Positions 8,216 through 17,169 of a stretch of 45,096 nt of DNA are shown here, piece after piece. The notes under the pieces were generated by a model that worked only from the letters and a program-made list of their open reading frames with translations, did no database searches and was not told the DNA's origin. Both the position numbers and the translations under genes were made by a program. The DNA is from JBNJGB01 sp051747385 (lineage in GTDB: Bacteria; Myxococcota_A; UBA9042; PHBI01; JACKFB01), in assembly GCA_051747385.1 (NCBI GenBank), contig JBNJGB010000044.1, positions 1 through 45,096 on the forward strand. Direction: 5' to 3'. Positions within the stretch are counted from its first letter, which is position 1. Every line of letters begins with the position of its first letter.

Positions 8216-9609
8216 GGGCACTGCTCATCAATGTCGGTCACGGGGCGGATACGGCGGATCGCCACCCGCGCCACCACGTCGCCCCCGTCGATCTGGCCCA
8301 GGCCGCCGCCATCCTGGAGCAGGCCGGCTGGGTCGTCGATCTCTGGGATACGGCCCTCGAGCCCCACGCGGATCCGGCGGCCATCGCGGCGCGGGCGCGC
8401 GCGAAGGCACCGGATCTCCTCGTGGCTCGCCCGCTCCACCACACGGCGGCGACGACCGACCGCCTCCTGCGGACCGCTGCCGCCCCGGATACGCTCCGCC
8501 TCGCCATGGGGCCGTCGGCCGCTCACCTCGCCGATCGGCTCCTCACGTGCCCGAACGGCCTGGCTCCGGCGAATGGTGTCCTGGTGGGCGAGCCCGAGGG
8601 TACGCTCATGGACCTCCTGCCGCACCTCGCGGACGGCTCACTGCCCGAGGAGCTCCCGGGGCTCCAGCTCCGGCGCGGACAGCCCCCGAAGCCCCGAGCG
8701 TTCCTCAGGGATCTCGACGCCCTCCCGCTCCCATCGCACCACCTCCTGGTGGGGCGTGGCTATCGCTTCCGCTATCCCCTCGACGTGGATGGGCCCCTCC
8801 GGATGGGCTACGTGCTGACCAGCCGAGGGTGCGCGCTGCAGTGTGTGTTCTGTGCTCCGTCGGAGCGAGAGACGTTCGGCACGCAGTATCGGTGGCGCTC
8901 TGCCGACCACATCGTCGACGAGCTCGAGGTCCTCCGTGATCTCGGCGCCAATGCGGTCTACTTCATCGATGATTTCTTCGGCTTCTCGAAGGGCCGGATC
9001 CGCGACCTCTGCGAGGCCATGCTACGTCGCGGAGCAGTGCTGCCGTGGGTCGCCCAGGTGCGGGCTCAGGGCCTCGACCTCGAGCTCCTGAAGCTGATGC
9101 GTCGCGCCGGGTGTTCCACGCTCTGTTTCGGGGCCGAAAGTGGAAGCGACCGGGTGCTGAGGATCCTCAAGAAGGGCATCACCACGGCGCAGCTCCGGGA
9201 GCAGGCACGGCTCATCCACGAGGCCGGCATCCAGCTCGTCGCGTACTTCATCGTGGGCGTGCCCGGGGAGACCGACGCGGAGCGAGCGGCGACCTACGAG
9301 CTCATCAGGGAGATCCGGCCCGACCTGGTCCAGATCCACATCTTCAACCTCTTCCCCGGTTCCAGCGCGATGGAGCTGTACCCGGAGCTCTACAGCCCGA
9401 CCGGCAGCAAGTTCACGGGCCCGGCGACGATGGGACCCGAGCTGGAGCGCCTCGATCGGGAGCGCCGCGCCTTCTACCTGCGCTACTACCTCGACCCCCG
9501 AAACCTCGGGCGCATGGTCCGCCGGCGTTGGCGCCCCATCCTCGCCAACCTCGGGGACGAGGTGGACTTCGCCTGGCAGGCGACGCGCTACTTCATGAGG
9601 AACCGATGA
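8212..9609 (+). CDS. B12-binding-type radical SAM protein
   Basis: The 465-residue protein has an N-terminal Rossmann-like region (1-170) of the cobalamin-binding type, without a DxHxxG base-off motif. The radical SAM core follows, with Cys207, Cys211 and Cys214 (CALQCVFC) binding the 4Fe-4S cluster. GAESGSDRVLRILKKG and YFIVGVPGET are hallmarks of the BchE/Elp3-like class B group. Such enzymes methylate or rearrange unactivated carbons, or carry out cyclisations. The gene overlaps both neighbours by ATGA, so three enzymes are made in step. The C-terminal 80 residues (LRYYLDPRNLGRM) are typical of the group. Confidence 0.88.
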   Translation: MRALLINVGHGADTADRHPRHHVAPVDLAQAAAILEQAGWVVDLWDTALEPHADPAAIAARARAKAPDLLVARPLHHTAATTDRLLRTAAAPDTLRLAMGPSAAHLADRLLTCPNGLAPANGVLVGEPEGTLMDLLPHLADGSLPEELPGLQLRRGQPPKPRAFLRDLDALPLPSHHLLVGRGYRFRYPLDVDGPLRMGYVLTSRGCALQCVFCAPSERETFGTQYRWRSADHIVDELEVLRDLGANAVYFIDDFFGFSKGRIRDLCEAMLRRGAVLPWVAQVRAQGLDLELLKLMRRAGCSTLCFGAESGSDRVLRILKKGITTAQLREQARLIHEAGIQLVAYFIVGVPGETDAERAATYELIREIRPDLVQIHIFNLFPGSSAMELYPELYSPTGSKFTGPATMGPELERLDRERRAFYLRYYLDPRNLGRMVRRRWRPILANLGDEVDFAWQATRYFMRNR

Positions 9610-10712
9610 ATCTCGGGCAGCTCGGCGCTATCGCACGGGGTGTGGCCCGCGTGGAGGTCGCGCGGCGCCTCGGGCGCCCGGTCATCCCCTACCGGCTCGA
9701 GTTCATCACCACCTTCGCCTGCGAGAGCCGCTGCCGCACGTGCAACATCTGGAAGAGGTACATCGAGGCGCCCGAGGATCGCGAGCTCGAGCTGTCCGTC
9801 GACGACATCGTCCGGACGGCGGCGTCGGCGAGGCGGTACGTCCGTTGGATCAGCCTCACCGGGGGCGAGGTCACGGATCGGCCCGATCTCCCCCACCTGG
9901 TCGCCCGGCTCGTGTCGGAAATGGACGGGCGCCTGGCGATGCTCCAGTTCACGACGAACGGGATCGACCCGGACCGGACCGAGGCGATGTTCCGGGAGAT
10001 CGCCCGCCTGACGAGGGGGATCCCCACCTATGTGTCCGTCAGCCTGGACGGCCTCGGCAGGACCTACGAGCGCGTCCGAGGAGTCCCCGACGGGTTTCGC
10101 CGTGTCCGCCGCTCCATGGAGCGCCTCCAGCGCCTGTCTCGTGAGGAGCGCCACGTGACCGTGGGCCACGAGGTGACCCTCTCGAAGTTCAACGCACCGG
10201 AGGCGCAGGACCTCTTCGCCGCCGCGACGGTCGGGGGCAAGCAGCCCATCGTCACCCTCGCGACGGATGCCTTCCAGCTCACGCGAGGGCAGGCGGGCGT
10301 CGATGTGCGCGAGGGAGGGGCCCCGATTCGCCGTGCCCTGAGCTGGTTGCGCCGCAATTATCGCGTCCGGAGCCCCGAGGACCTCCTCCCCAAGCTGCAC
10401 CTGGAGCTCACCCGACAGTACCTCCGGAGTGGCGAGGCTCCGCTCCGGTGCCTCGCCGGGCACGCTTCGCTCACCGTCGATCCGTACGGCAGGGTCCTGC
10501 AGTGTGACAGTCGAGAGCGCGCGCTCGCCCGTCTACAGGACTTCGACTTCGACGTCGTCCGCATGTGCCGCGCCCCCGGCTTCCGGGAGGCCCTGGCACC
10601 CGACACCGACTGTCGTGACTGCTGGACGCCCTGTCAGGCCTATCCCACCCTCATGCACCGCCCCGTCGAGGCCATGCGGCGCACCGTTCGGGAGGCGATC
10701 CGTGCGGAGTGA
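9606..10712 (+). CDS. radical SAM/SPASM domain protein
   Basis: The 368-residue protein binds a 4Fe-4S cluster through Cys39, Cys43 and Cys46 (CESRCRTC, followed by NIWK). ISLTGGEVTDRPDL is the SAM-contacting GGE motif. A C-terminal Cys-rich SPASM-like part (CLAGHASLTVDPYGRVLQC, then DTDCRDCWTPC) is expected to hold auxiliary clusters. SPASM enzymes modify peptides, sugars or alcohols. No precursor peptide was recognised nearby, so a carbohydrate or lipid substrate is at least as likely. The start overlaps the previous stop (ATGA). Confidence 0.85.
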   Translation: MNLGQLGAIARGVARVEVARRLGRPVIPYRLEFITTFACESRCRTCNIWKRYIEAPEDRELELSVDDIVRTAASARRYVRWISLTGGEVTDRPDLPHLVARLVSEMDGRLAMLQFTTNGIDPDRTEAMFREIARLTRGIPTYVSVSLDGLGRTYERVRGVPDGFRRVRRSMERLQRLSREERHVTVGHEVTLSKFNAPEAQDLFAAATVGGKQPIVTLATDAFQLTRGQAGVDVREGGAPIRRALSWLRRNYRVRSPEDLLPKLHLELTRQYLRSGEAPLRCLAGHASLTVDPYGRVLQCDSRERALARLQDFDFDVVRMCRAPGFREALAPDTDCRDCWTPCQAYPTLMHRPVEAMRRTVREAIRAE

Positions 10713-10763
10713 GCCCGAGCGCGGCTCCTCGACGCCAGGCCGGAGAGCGGGCGGAGGAGCCTG

Positions 10764-11711
10764 ATGAAGCACCCCCTGCCCATGCTGCTGCTCTCGACTG
10801 GAGCGTGCCTGACCACGACGCTGCTGTCGGGAGCTGCTCTGGCCGAGCGGCCGTGCGATTTCGCCATCCCGCCGCACAGCGAGGACGGCGCCCGTGAGCT
10901 CGTGGAGATGCTGATCCCTCCCGAGGCGCGCCAGCACGTGGATGCCATCGGCATCGATCGCAGCGTCGTGCACTTCGAGGTGACGGTGTCGGGCCGAACG
11001 TGCGAGATCCACGTCCGACACGCGAGCTGCGCAGTGGGAGACGATCCCGCGGGAGCAGCCGTCGCATGCGCGATCGACTGCGGAGACGACGCCCCCCCGC
11101 CCAGAGCCATCGCGAGCCGCTGCGAGTCCGTGACGTCCTCGCCGGTGCCGTGGAAACGTCTGAGGAGCCCCGACAGCCCCTCGCCCCGGACCTCGGATTG
11201 CGAGTGGGGGGCGGCACCCGAAGTCACCAATGCCATCATCCGATTCGTTCGTCGCGAGCCACGCGACAGCCGCTGTGAGCTCGGACGTCTCGAGACGGAC
11301 TCCGGCCGGTTCAGGTTGACGATTCGTGTCGACGGTCGGGAGGGGGAGCCCGTCCAGGCCGCGCCGCGCGGAGCATGCACCACAGCCGACGACGGGCAGG
11401 AACCGGCGACGTACGTCACGACGATCCCCACGAGCATCCAGGACGCCTGTCCCCTGCTCACGAAGCGGGTACGCTGCGCCTTCGGACAGGCGGACGTGAC
11501 GTCCTGCGCGCCCGAGGCACGCGAGATCGCGGCTCGTCGCGCCGAAGCGGTCTCCGACTCCCGCGACGCCGGCCGGGCGGCTTTGAACCTCGTCCACATC
11601 GCCCTGGGGAGCGCATTCCTGCTGCTCTTCTGCGTCCCGGCCCTCGCCGTCCTCATCCGCGCGACTCATCGGCGGCGGAGCAGCACGAGGTCGACCGGCT
11701 CGGGAGCGTGA
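10764..11711 (+). CDS. exported membrane-anchored protein, stand-alone domain B
   Basis: The 315-residue protein has a Sec signal (residues 1-28, ending ALA), a Cys-rich periplasmic part, and one C-terminal transmembrane segment (about 273-298) with an Arg-rich tail. The segment from PCDFAIPP to ACAIDC matches residues of the 14026 protein from ECRRVIPP to GVSC by eye (IPP, ELV, the IxIxRS element, GxxCxxxV). A second, weaker copy seems to follow (FRLTIRVDGREGEP). GGAGG before ATG 10764 supports the start. It lies 51 bp behind the radical SAM/SPASM gene and probably belongs to that operon. Its 3' end overlaps the convergent gene by 46 bp. The function is unknown. Confidence 0.7.
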   Translation: MKHPLPMLLLSTGACLTTTLLSGAALAERPCDFAIPPHSEDGARELVEMLIPPEARQHVDAIGIDRSVVHFEVTVSGRTCEIHVRHASCAVGDDPAGAAVACAIDCGDDAPPPRAIASRCESVTSSPVPWKRLRSPDSPSPRTSDCEWGAAPEVTNAIIRFVRREPRDSRCELGRLETDSGRFRLTIRVDGREGEPVQAAPRGACTTADDGQEPATYVTTIPTSIQDACPLLTKRVRCAFGQADVTSCAPEAREIAARRAEAVSDSRDAGRAALNLVHIALGSAFLLLFCVPALAVLIRATHRRRSSTRSTGSGA

Positions 11712-13423
11712 GACCCCTTCCGCCACCAGGGTGCCCACGTGTTGAACGGGACCCGCTCGGCTCGTCGCCGGGCGACGACCTCGTTGCGCGGATCGCGGAG
11801 GTGCCGCTCACAAGCCGGCACCATCGGCTCGGAGGGGACTCCCGACATCCGGTAGCAGTTGAGGCCCACGTAGATGAGGTCCCCGGGAGGGATCTCCTCA
11901 GTCGCCACGTCCGCGGGGAGGGCCTCGCCGTCCACGGGCCAGTGGGACCCCGGGCGCAGCCGGGCCGGCGCGAACGATCCGCGGTCCGATGCCTCTGGCC
12001 GGTCGGGCTCGGGCGGTACCGGAGGTGGCAGAGGATCCCACTGCGAGCCGGCGGGATCGAAGAGCACCACGTCGTCGAGCTCCTCCATCAGCGCGGTCAT
12101 CGCCCCCGCTCCCACGGGCCTGTAGACCCAGACGACCTGCCCCTCAGCGGCCCTCGGATAGACCTCCTGCACCTTGAACGCCATGTCCGCCTGGGGGAGA
12201 TAGGTCGGAGCGTCCAGGCGGGGCCCATACCAGACGAGGCTGACAGCCGCGACGACGGCGAGACCGTGAAGCAGGTAGGGGACCCGTCGTGCGCCGAGCT
12301 CCAGGAGGCCTGACACTCCGACGAGGCCTGCCGGGAGGATCAAGGCGAAATACCTGGCGTTGCCCAGGATCGTCCCGGTCTGCACCTCCAGGTAGGCGAC
12401 CATGTTCATGGCCACGAACAGCGCGCAATAGGCCGCCACGGGCTCGAGTCGCAGCGCCGCGAGGGGGAGGACCAGGAGGACCAGGATCGACAGGTGCGGG
12501 GGGCACCAGTCGAGGTCGATCAGGTGGTTCCATTCCGGGAGCAAGAGGCGCTCGCCGAGGAGCGCCGGGTGGCTCCACAGTTCGCCGTAGACTTCGACGA
12601 AGTCGCCGTAGCGATCGCTGCCGGACAGGATCTCTTCGCTCACGAACGCCTGGATCCGGAGCGCGGGCAACACCGCGAACAGGATCAGCGGGATCCAGAC
12701 GGCCCACGACCGTGGACGCTCCCGCCGAACGTAGACGCCGAGAACGGCGAGCAGCAGCGGGTAGACCAGGATGTTCTCGAACCGGATGTGGAAGAAGAGC
12801 CACGTCACGGTGACGAGGAGGATGAGACGCTGCCACGCACCCTCTCGCAGGAACCGGACCAGGAGCAGGTGTGAGCACAACCCGAAGAAGACCCCGGCCA
12901 CGTAGAGGTTGTGCGTGCCGCCGATCGGGCCGATGGCGATGGGCGTCAACGCGTAGGTGATGGCGATGGCGGCCGCGGTGGCCCGTTCGCGATCGAGCGC
13001 TCTCAGGAGCTCGTAGAGCGCGATGGGAGCGAGGATCGACAGCACCAGGTTGACGTCGGCCGACACCGCGACGAGCCACGGCACCTCGCCCTCGAACCGG
13101 GCTGTGGGCACGACGCTCCCGACCAGGTTCGCGAGAGTCGCCTGACCGGGCGGGGGGTTCCAATCCGGTGTGGTCGAGAAGCGGAAGGCGACGGACTCGG
13201 CGCCGGCGAACGCGCTGGCGAGCGCCTCCCGGATCAGCGGGTTCCAGCGAAAGACGATCCGCAGCCCACCGCCCACCACCGCGAGCAGGATCCAGTCCCG
13301 CCTGCGCACCCTGTCGAACCAGCCGGAACGACTCCCATGCACGAGCCGAAAGGCCAGGTAACCGGCTGCGAGCAGATACAGAACCGCCAGCACCGGCGGA
13401 GCCGAGATCCAGGAGCTCACCAC
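11666..13423 (-). CDS. multi-pass membrane protein, GT-C glycosyltransferase-like, stand-alone domain C
   Basis: The 585-residue protein has about ten hydrophobic segments in residues 8-400, then a soluble C-terminal domain of about 180 residues. A motif Arg-Phe-Glu (214-216) opens one membrane segment, and YVGLNC lies at 518-523. Both recur in the proteins encoded at 14026 and 17170. The layout resembles PMT/GT39-type lipid-linked sugar transferases. No DxD or RxE signature is strong enough to name an enzyme, so this is by resemblance only. GTG 13423 starts the frame with a weak ribosome site. It converges on the domain B gene and overlaps it. Confidence 0.65.
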   Translation of the reverse strand: MVSSWISAPPVLAVLYLLAAGYLAFRLVHGSRSGWFDRVRRRDWILLAVVGGGLRIVFRWNPLIREALASAFAGAESVAFRFSTTPDWNPPPGQATLANLVGSVVPTARFEGEVPWLVAVSADVNLVLSILAPIALYELLRALDRERATAAAIAITYALTPIAIGPIGGTHNLYVAGVFFGLCSHLLLVRFLREGAWQRLILLVTVTWLFFHIRFENILVYPLLLAVLGVYVRRERPRSWAVWIPLILFAVLPALRIQAFVSEEILSGSDRYGDFVEVYGELWSHPALLGERLLLPEWNHLIDLDWCPPHLSILVLLVLPLAALRLEPVAAYCALFVAMNMVAYLEVQTGTILGNARYFALILPAGLVGVSGLLELGARRVPYLLHGLAVVAAVSLVWYGPRLDAPTYLPQADMAFKVQEVYPRAAEGQVVWVYRPVGAGAMTALMEELDDVVLFDPAGSQWDPLPPPVPPEPDRPEASDRGSFAPARLRPGSHWPVDGEALPADVATEEIPPGDLIYVGLNCYRMSGVPSEPMVPACERHLRDPRNEVVARRRAERVPFNTWAPWWRKGSHAPEPVDLVLLRRR

Positions 13424-14025
13424 TCCGAGCCCGCGTCAGCCGTGCAGTCAGGCCCCATCTGAAGCATGGCCTCGCTCCGCGACACGGAGGGGAAGGACCG
13501 CCGGCGCTCAGCTTCCATCGAGCGGATCGGCGAACGTTGGGCCGGTGCCCGAGTGGCCGGCGTGGGCCTCGATCGCCCTCGTTCCTGGCCCGGCCGGGGG
13601 CCACGGCCGGGTCTCGAACGTCGATCGGGCCGCTCCGTTCATGCCGAGAGCCTACCGGTGCGGGCGTCTCCCGTCACGTGGACGCAGACGCTGGGCTGAC
13701 CGCTGGCGGCGACGCGCCGGGGCTCGGGACCGTATGGGAGAGCGCACCCCGCCCTCCGGGGTTTCCCGCCGACGGGTGGTTGACAACCGCACCGGGACAG
13801 TACGAAACCCGAGCATCAGGTGACAGCCGCCTGACAGACATCATCCACTGTCCACGAGACCGGGGCGACCTGTGGCTTCCGCGACGACCTGCAGGGCCAG
13901 ATCGGCTTCTCGCTGCGGTAGGCGTCCGGCGCCCGGTCCCGCACCGTGACCGGGCCTGTAGCGCTTGGTATGTGGCTCGCTCGTGAGTTTGGGAGAAAGG
14001 GGTTGGCGGGAACGGACGCGAAGTG
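13424..14025. other. divergent intergenic region with repeat copy
   Basis: About 600 bp between divergent membrane-protein genes. Long open frames on both strands lack start signals and family features. The left half contains a copy of the dispersed repeat (13531-13706). The right half (13800-14020) is relatively AT-richer and should contain the promoter of the 14026 gene. No clear promoter boxes could be fixed. Confidence 0.5.
13531..13706 (-). repeat. dispersed repeat, copy A
   Basis: Read on the minus strand this aligns with 42279-42473 over most of its length. Shared landmarks are CCACGTGACGGGAG, CTCTCGGCATGAACGGAGCG and GCACCGGCCCAACGT. It lies between genes. The mobilisation mechanism is unknown. 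Confidence 0.75.
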
Positions 14026-17016
14026 ATGGAACGGGGCGTGCAACCGGGGCGTGCCGAGCGCAAGGCTTGGCCAGGCGATGCTGTCCGTGCACTGAGCAGT
14101 CTGGTGCTCGCGATCGTACCGGTGGGCGCCGGTCTCGTCGGGATCCCCTGGGCCGCTTTCAGCGGGCTTCCCTGGCTTTGGCGATCGCGCGCGGGCGGCC
14201 CCCCCGCGTGGCGATACATCGGGCTGTTCGCCCTCGTGAGTGCCGTGGCGGTGCTTGCGTCGCTGCACGCCTTGCGAGCCCTCGTGATCGCGTGGCCCGT
14301 CTTCCTGGCGTGCTTCACCGCCGCCCGATACACGAGACGACCGGGGGCGGCGGCGCTGCTGGCCGGAGCGTTGATGTGGGGCGCCTGGACCATCATCGGG
14401 TGGGCGTCTCCCCCCGTCGAGTTCGACGCCGACGGGTTGAGAGGTGCACTCCTGCGCCTGGGACAGTGGCTCTCCTGGGAGCACCCCGACATGGTGGGAC
14501 GGAGGGATGTGACCCTCTCGTTCTTGTCCGGAACTCTGCCTCCACTGGGCGCACTCGGCGTCCTCCTGACGGTGGCGTCGTGGCCGGGCCGAGTGGAGGA
14601 GCGGACGGGCCGGACATGGCGGGTCGCTCCGTCTCACGCGCTCTGGCTCGGTCTCGCCGCGTTGGCGACCTACGCCGGTCCGGAGGCGACGGCGGCGCTG
14701 CCCATGGGGGTCCTCTACTGCTGGGCAGTGCCGCCAGCGCTTCGCGGCTGGCGCCTGATGGCGGCCAGGCCGCTCGTCCGCTGCGGCCTCCTGCTCGTCC
14801 CGGTGGTCTTCGTCTGGGCGGGCCTGGTCGACACGCTGGACCCGCGTCACCACCGCGGACGGTCCCCGGCGGGGAGACCGGACGGCGGGCTCGCCGTGGC
14901 GAGCGCCAGGTCGCTGATCCTCGTGGCCGCGTTCCTGGGCATCGGCCTGGCCCACTCCACGGCGCGCGCAGCCACGGAATGTCGTCGAGTCATCCCGCCG
15001 GATCGCTCGGAGCAGGTGCAGGCACTGGTGGGTCGTCTCGTGGATGCGATGGGCGATGGGGTGCGGGTGTCGAGCATCCACATCGAACGCAGCCGGATCG
15101 AGGTGGAGCTGCTCATCGACGGTGAGGCATGTCGTGTGGCCGTCGTGCCCGGCGAGTGCCGCACCGGAGGCATGCAGGCCGTCGGCCGCCTCGCCTCGGG
15201 CGTGTCGTGTTCAGAGGAACAGGAGGATCTGCAGGGCGGGCTCACCGACATCCTCGCCTCCGAGCTCGAGACGATCGGGTCGACGACCGACCCGGATGAC
15301 TGGCCGTGGATCGAGCTGGAGGTGCAGGAGAAGAACGGCCCGGCGACGGAGCTGCCGGGCATGCGGTTGCACCCCGATTGGCTTGCGCTGATCGTCGGCC
15401 GATATGCGCTGCTGCTCCTCATCCTGCCGCTCCTGTTGATGATCACCTGCCGACGCCATCTCCCGGCCGTCGAGGCCAGGCACGCAACGTGGTTCGTCGG
15501 CCTCCTCCTCGCCGCTGCCGCGTGGCGTTACCTGGCGCCTGCCCCGGGCTGGCTGAAGGAGACGTACCACGGCCGCGATGTCGGCGGCCTCAACCTCACT
15601 CTGGCGGTCACGAGCCTGCACGACTGGGCGGAAGGGAAGGGATACGATGTCTCCTTCGAGTCCCTTCTGTTTGCGACGAACGGGTTCGTGGGGTGGCTCA
15701 CCATCGCGCTCACCTTCGTCGCCACCCTCGCTGCTACGGGCGGGAGTCGCATGGCCGTGGTCGCCGCTGCCTTCGTCGCCTTCCTTCCCTCGCACGTCCG
15801 GTACAGCGTATCCGAGGCCCTGACCGTCGGCCAGGGCTGTGCCTGGGCAGGGATCTTCATCTCCGCCGTATGCTGGTTGCGGGCACGGAGCCTGCTTGGC
15901 CTCGTGCTCGCCGCGCTGCTCGGTGTCCTGGTATGGACGTCGCGACAGGAGGGGCCGCCGTTCGTGTTGCTCGCCCTCGCGACGGCCCTCGCCATCCAGT
16001 TTCGGTCGAGCAGGGTGGAGTGGCTCCGGGGTCTGCTCCTCGTGGGTGTCGTGGTGGCAACGGCGTCGATCGGGAGGCCGCCGACGCCACTCCACGCCGC
16101 CCTCGATCGCCTCGAGATCCAGCAGAGCCTGGCAGCGATCCCCTTGACGCTCCATCAGTGGGCCTCCGCGCTGGTGAGCCCCGACCGCAACGCATTCCTC
16201 GATCCGGGCCTCAGCCCCCTTCCCTACGTCTTGCTGCTGGTGGTGGGGGTCGTGGCTCCAGTCCCCCGAGACCTCCGGCGGTTTCGGTGGACGGCCATCG
16301 CCGCCTTCGTCCTGATGTTCTTCCCCTACGCGATGCTCAGCACGACGATCCGTCCCCTGGGCGAGGCGCGCTATCAGGTGGCCCTCGTCGTACCCGCTGC
16401 GTGGCTCACGGCCCTGGGTGTCGAGGCGGCGTGGCGGCGCGTTCGGTCCCTCCCGGCTCCGTACGGGTTCGCGTGGCCCCGCCTACGGTGGTTGGCGATC
16501 GGACTGTTGCTGGCCAATCACGCCGTCCTGATCGGCGTCCTCCGGACGGCGGACTACGACATCCCCCAGGAGCAGGAGTTCCTGTCGAAGATGTCTTCGA
16601 GCCCGGCTACGACGGACGCACGCATCCTGGTCCACGTCGAGCCGCTGGACAACGACAACCGCGAGTGGAATCGTCCCCCTTCGCTGTTCGTCGTCCTGCA
16701 GCGCTTCGACCACGGGCGAGCGGTGGAGGAGCTCACCCTGGCGGAGTTGAGGGAACACGCACGCGAGTCCGGCGAGTTTCCGCCCGGCGTCTACTATTAC
16801 CAGGGCGTCTTCTGCACCCTGGCACCCCAAAGATGTCGCGGCCTGGAGGCTGCGCTCGAACTGGAGCCCGTGGCGACGCGCGTGGTACCCGAGGCTCCCT
16901 TCCTGAGCATCGCAGCCTCCCACAAGGTGGACGTGGAGGGGGGAATCGATGTGACCTTCTACCGGGTCGTGGGCTTCCGCGAGGCGTCGAGGCGTGGTGA
17001 CACGGCCGTACAATGA
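14026..17016 (+). CDS. large membrane protein, fused domains A-B-C (GT-C-like)
   Basis: The 996-residue single open frame has three parts. Part A (1-285) has about eight membrane segments and is unrecognised. Part B starts with a signal-like hydrophobic segment (about 292-313, ending TARAATEC) and a periplasmic domain related to the 10764 protein. It ends in a membrane segment (about 460-478). Part C (480-996) is multi-pass, with Arg-Gln-Glu (640-642) at a membrane boundary and YQGVFC near 925, matching the proteins at 11666 and 17170. A GTG at 14896 could start B-C as a separate protein, but no stop separates it from A. Adjacent GTG 14023 and ATG 14026 follow an in-frame TGA. A sugar-transfer role is inference. 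Confidence 0.65.
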   Translation: MERGVQPGRAERKAWPGDAVRALSSLVLAIVPVGAGLVGIPWAAFSGLPWLWRSRAGGPPAWRYIGLFALVSAVAVLASLHALRALVIAWPVFLACFTAARYTRRPGAAALLAGALMWGAWTIIGWASPPVEFDADGLRGALLRLGQWLSWEHPDMVGRRDVTLSFLSGTLPPLGALGVLLTVASWPGRVEERTGRTWRVAPSHALWLGLAALATYAGPEATAALPMGVLYCWAVPPALRGWRLMAARPLVRCGLLLVPVVFVWAGLVDTLDPRHHRGRSPAGRPDGGLAVASARSLILVAAFLGIGLAHSTARAATECRRVIPPDRSEQVQALVGRLVDAMGDGVRVSSIHIERSRIEVELLIDGEACRVAVVPGECRTGGMQAVGRLASGVSCSEEQEDLQGGLTDILASELETIGSTTDPDDWPWIELEVQEKNGPATELPGMRLHPDWLALIVGRYALLLLILPLLLMITCRRHLPAVEARHATWFVGLLLAAAAWRYLAPAPGWLKETYHGRDVGGLNLTLAVTSLHDWAEGKGYDVSFESLLFATNGFVGWLTIALTFVATLAATGGSRMAVVAAAFVAFLPSHVRYSVSEALTVGQGCAWAGIFISAVCWLRARSLLGLVLAALLGVLVWTSRQEGPPFVLLALATALAIQFRSSRVEWLRGLLLVGVVVATASIGRPPTPLHAALDRLEIQQSLAAIPLTLHQWASALVSPDRNAFLDPGLSPLPYVLLLVVGVVAPVPRDLRRFRWTAIAAFVLMFFPYAMLSTTIRPLGEARYQVALVVPAAWLTALGVEAAWRRVRSLPAPYGFAWPRLRWLAIGLLLANHAVLIGVLRTADYDIPQEQEFLSKMSSSPATTDARILVHVEPLDNDNREWNRPPSLFVVLQRFDHGRAVEELTLAELREHARESGEFPPGVYYYQGVFCTLAPQRCRGLEAALELEPVATRVVPEAPFLSIAASHKVDVEGGIDVTFYRVVGFREASRRGDTAVQ

Positions 17017-17111
17017 TCTCGTGCGGGCCGTGTCCGGGGCTCTCGAGCGCGGCTCCGGATGTCCTCGGTCGTTGTGGGGACCAGCCTTGGTCCGGGACGC
17101 GCGTCTTCGGC

Positions 17112-17138
17112 AGCCGGAGCCCGGAGCAGCCTCCGGCT
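17112..17138. terminator. hairpin between convergent genes
   Basis: AGCCGGAG and CTCCGGCT form an 8-bp stem with an 11-base loop in the 153-bp gap between the convergent genes ending at 17016 and 17170. It could terminate both transcripts. No T-run is present. Confidence 0.35.
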
Positions 17139-17169
17139 ATGTCGGGTCATGGGCCATGGTGGCGCTCGC

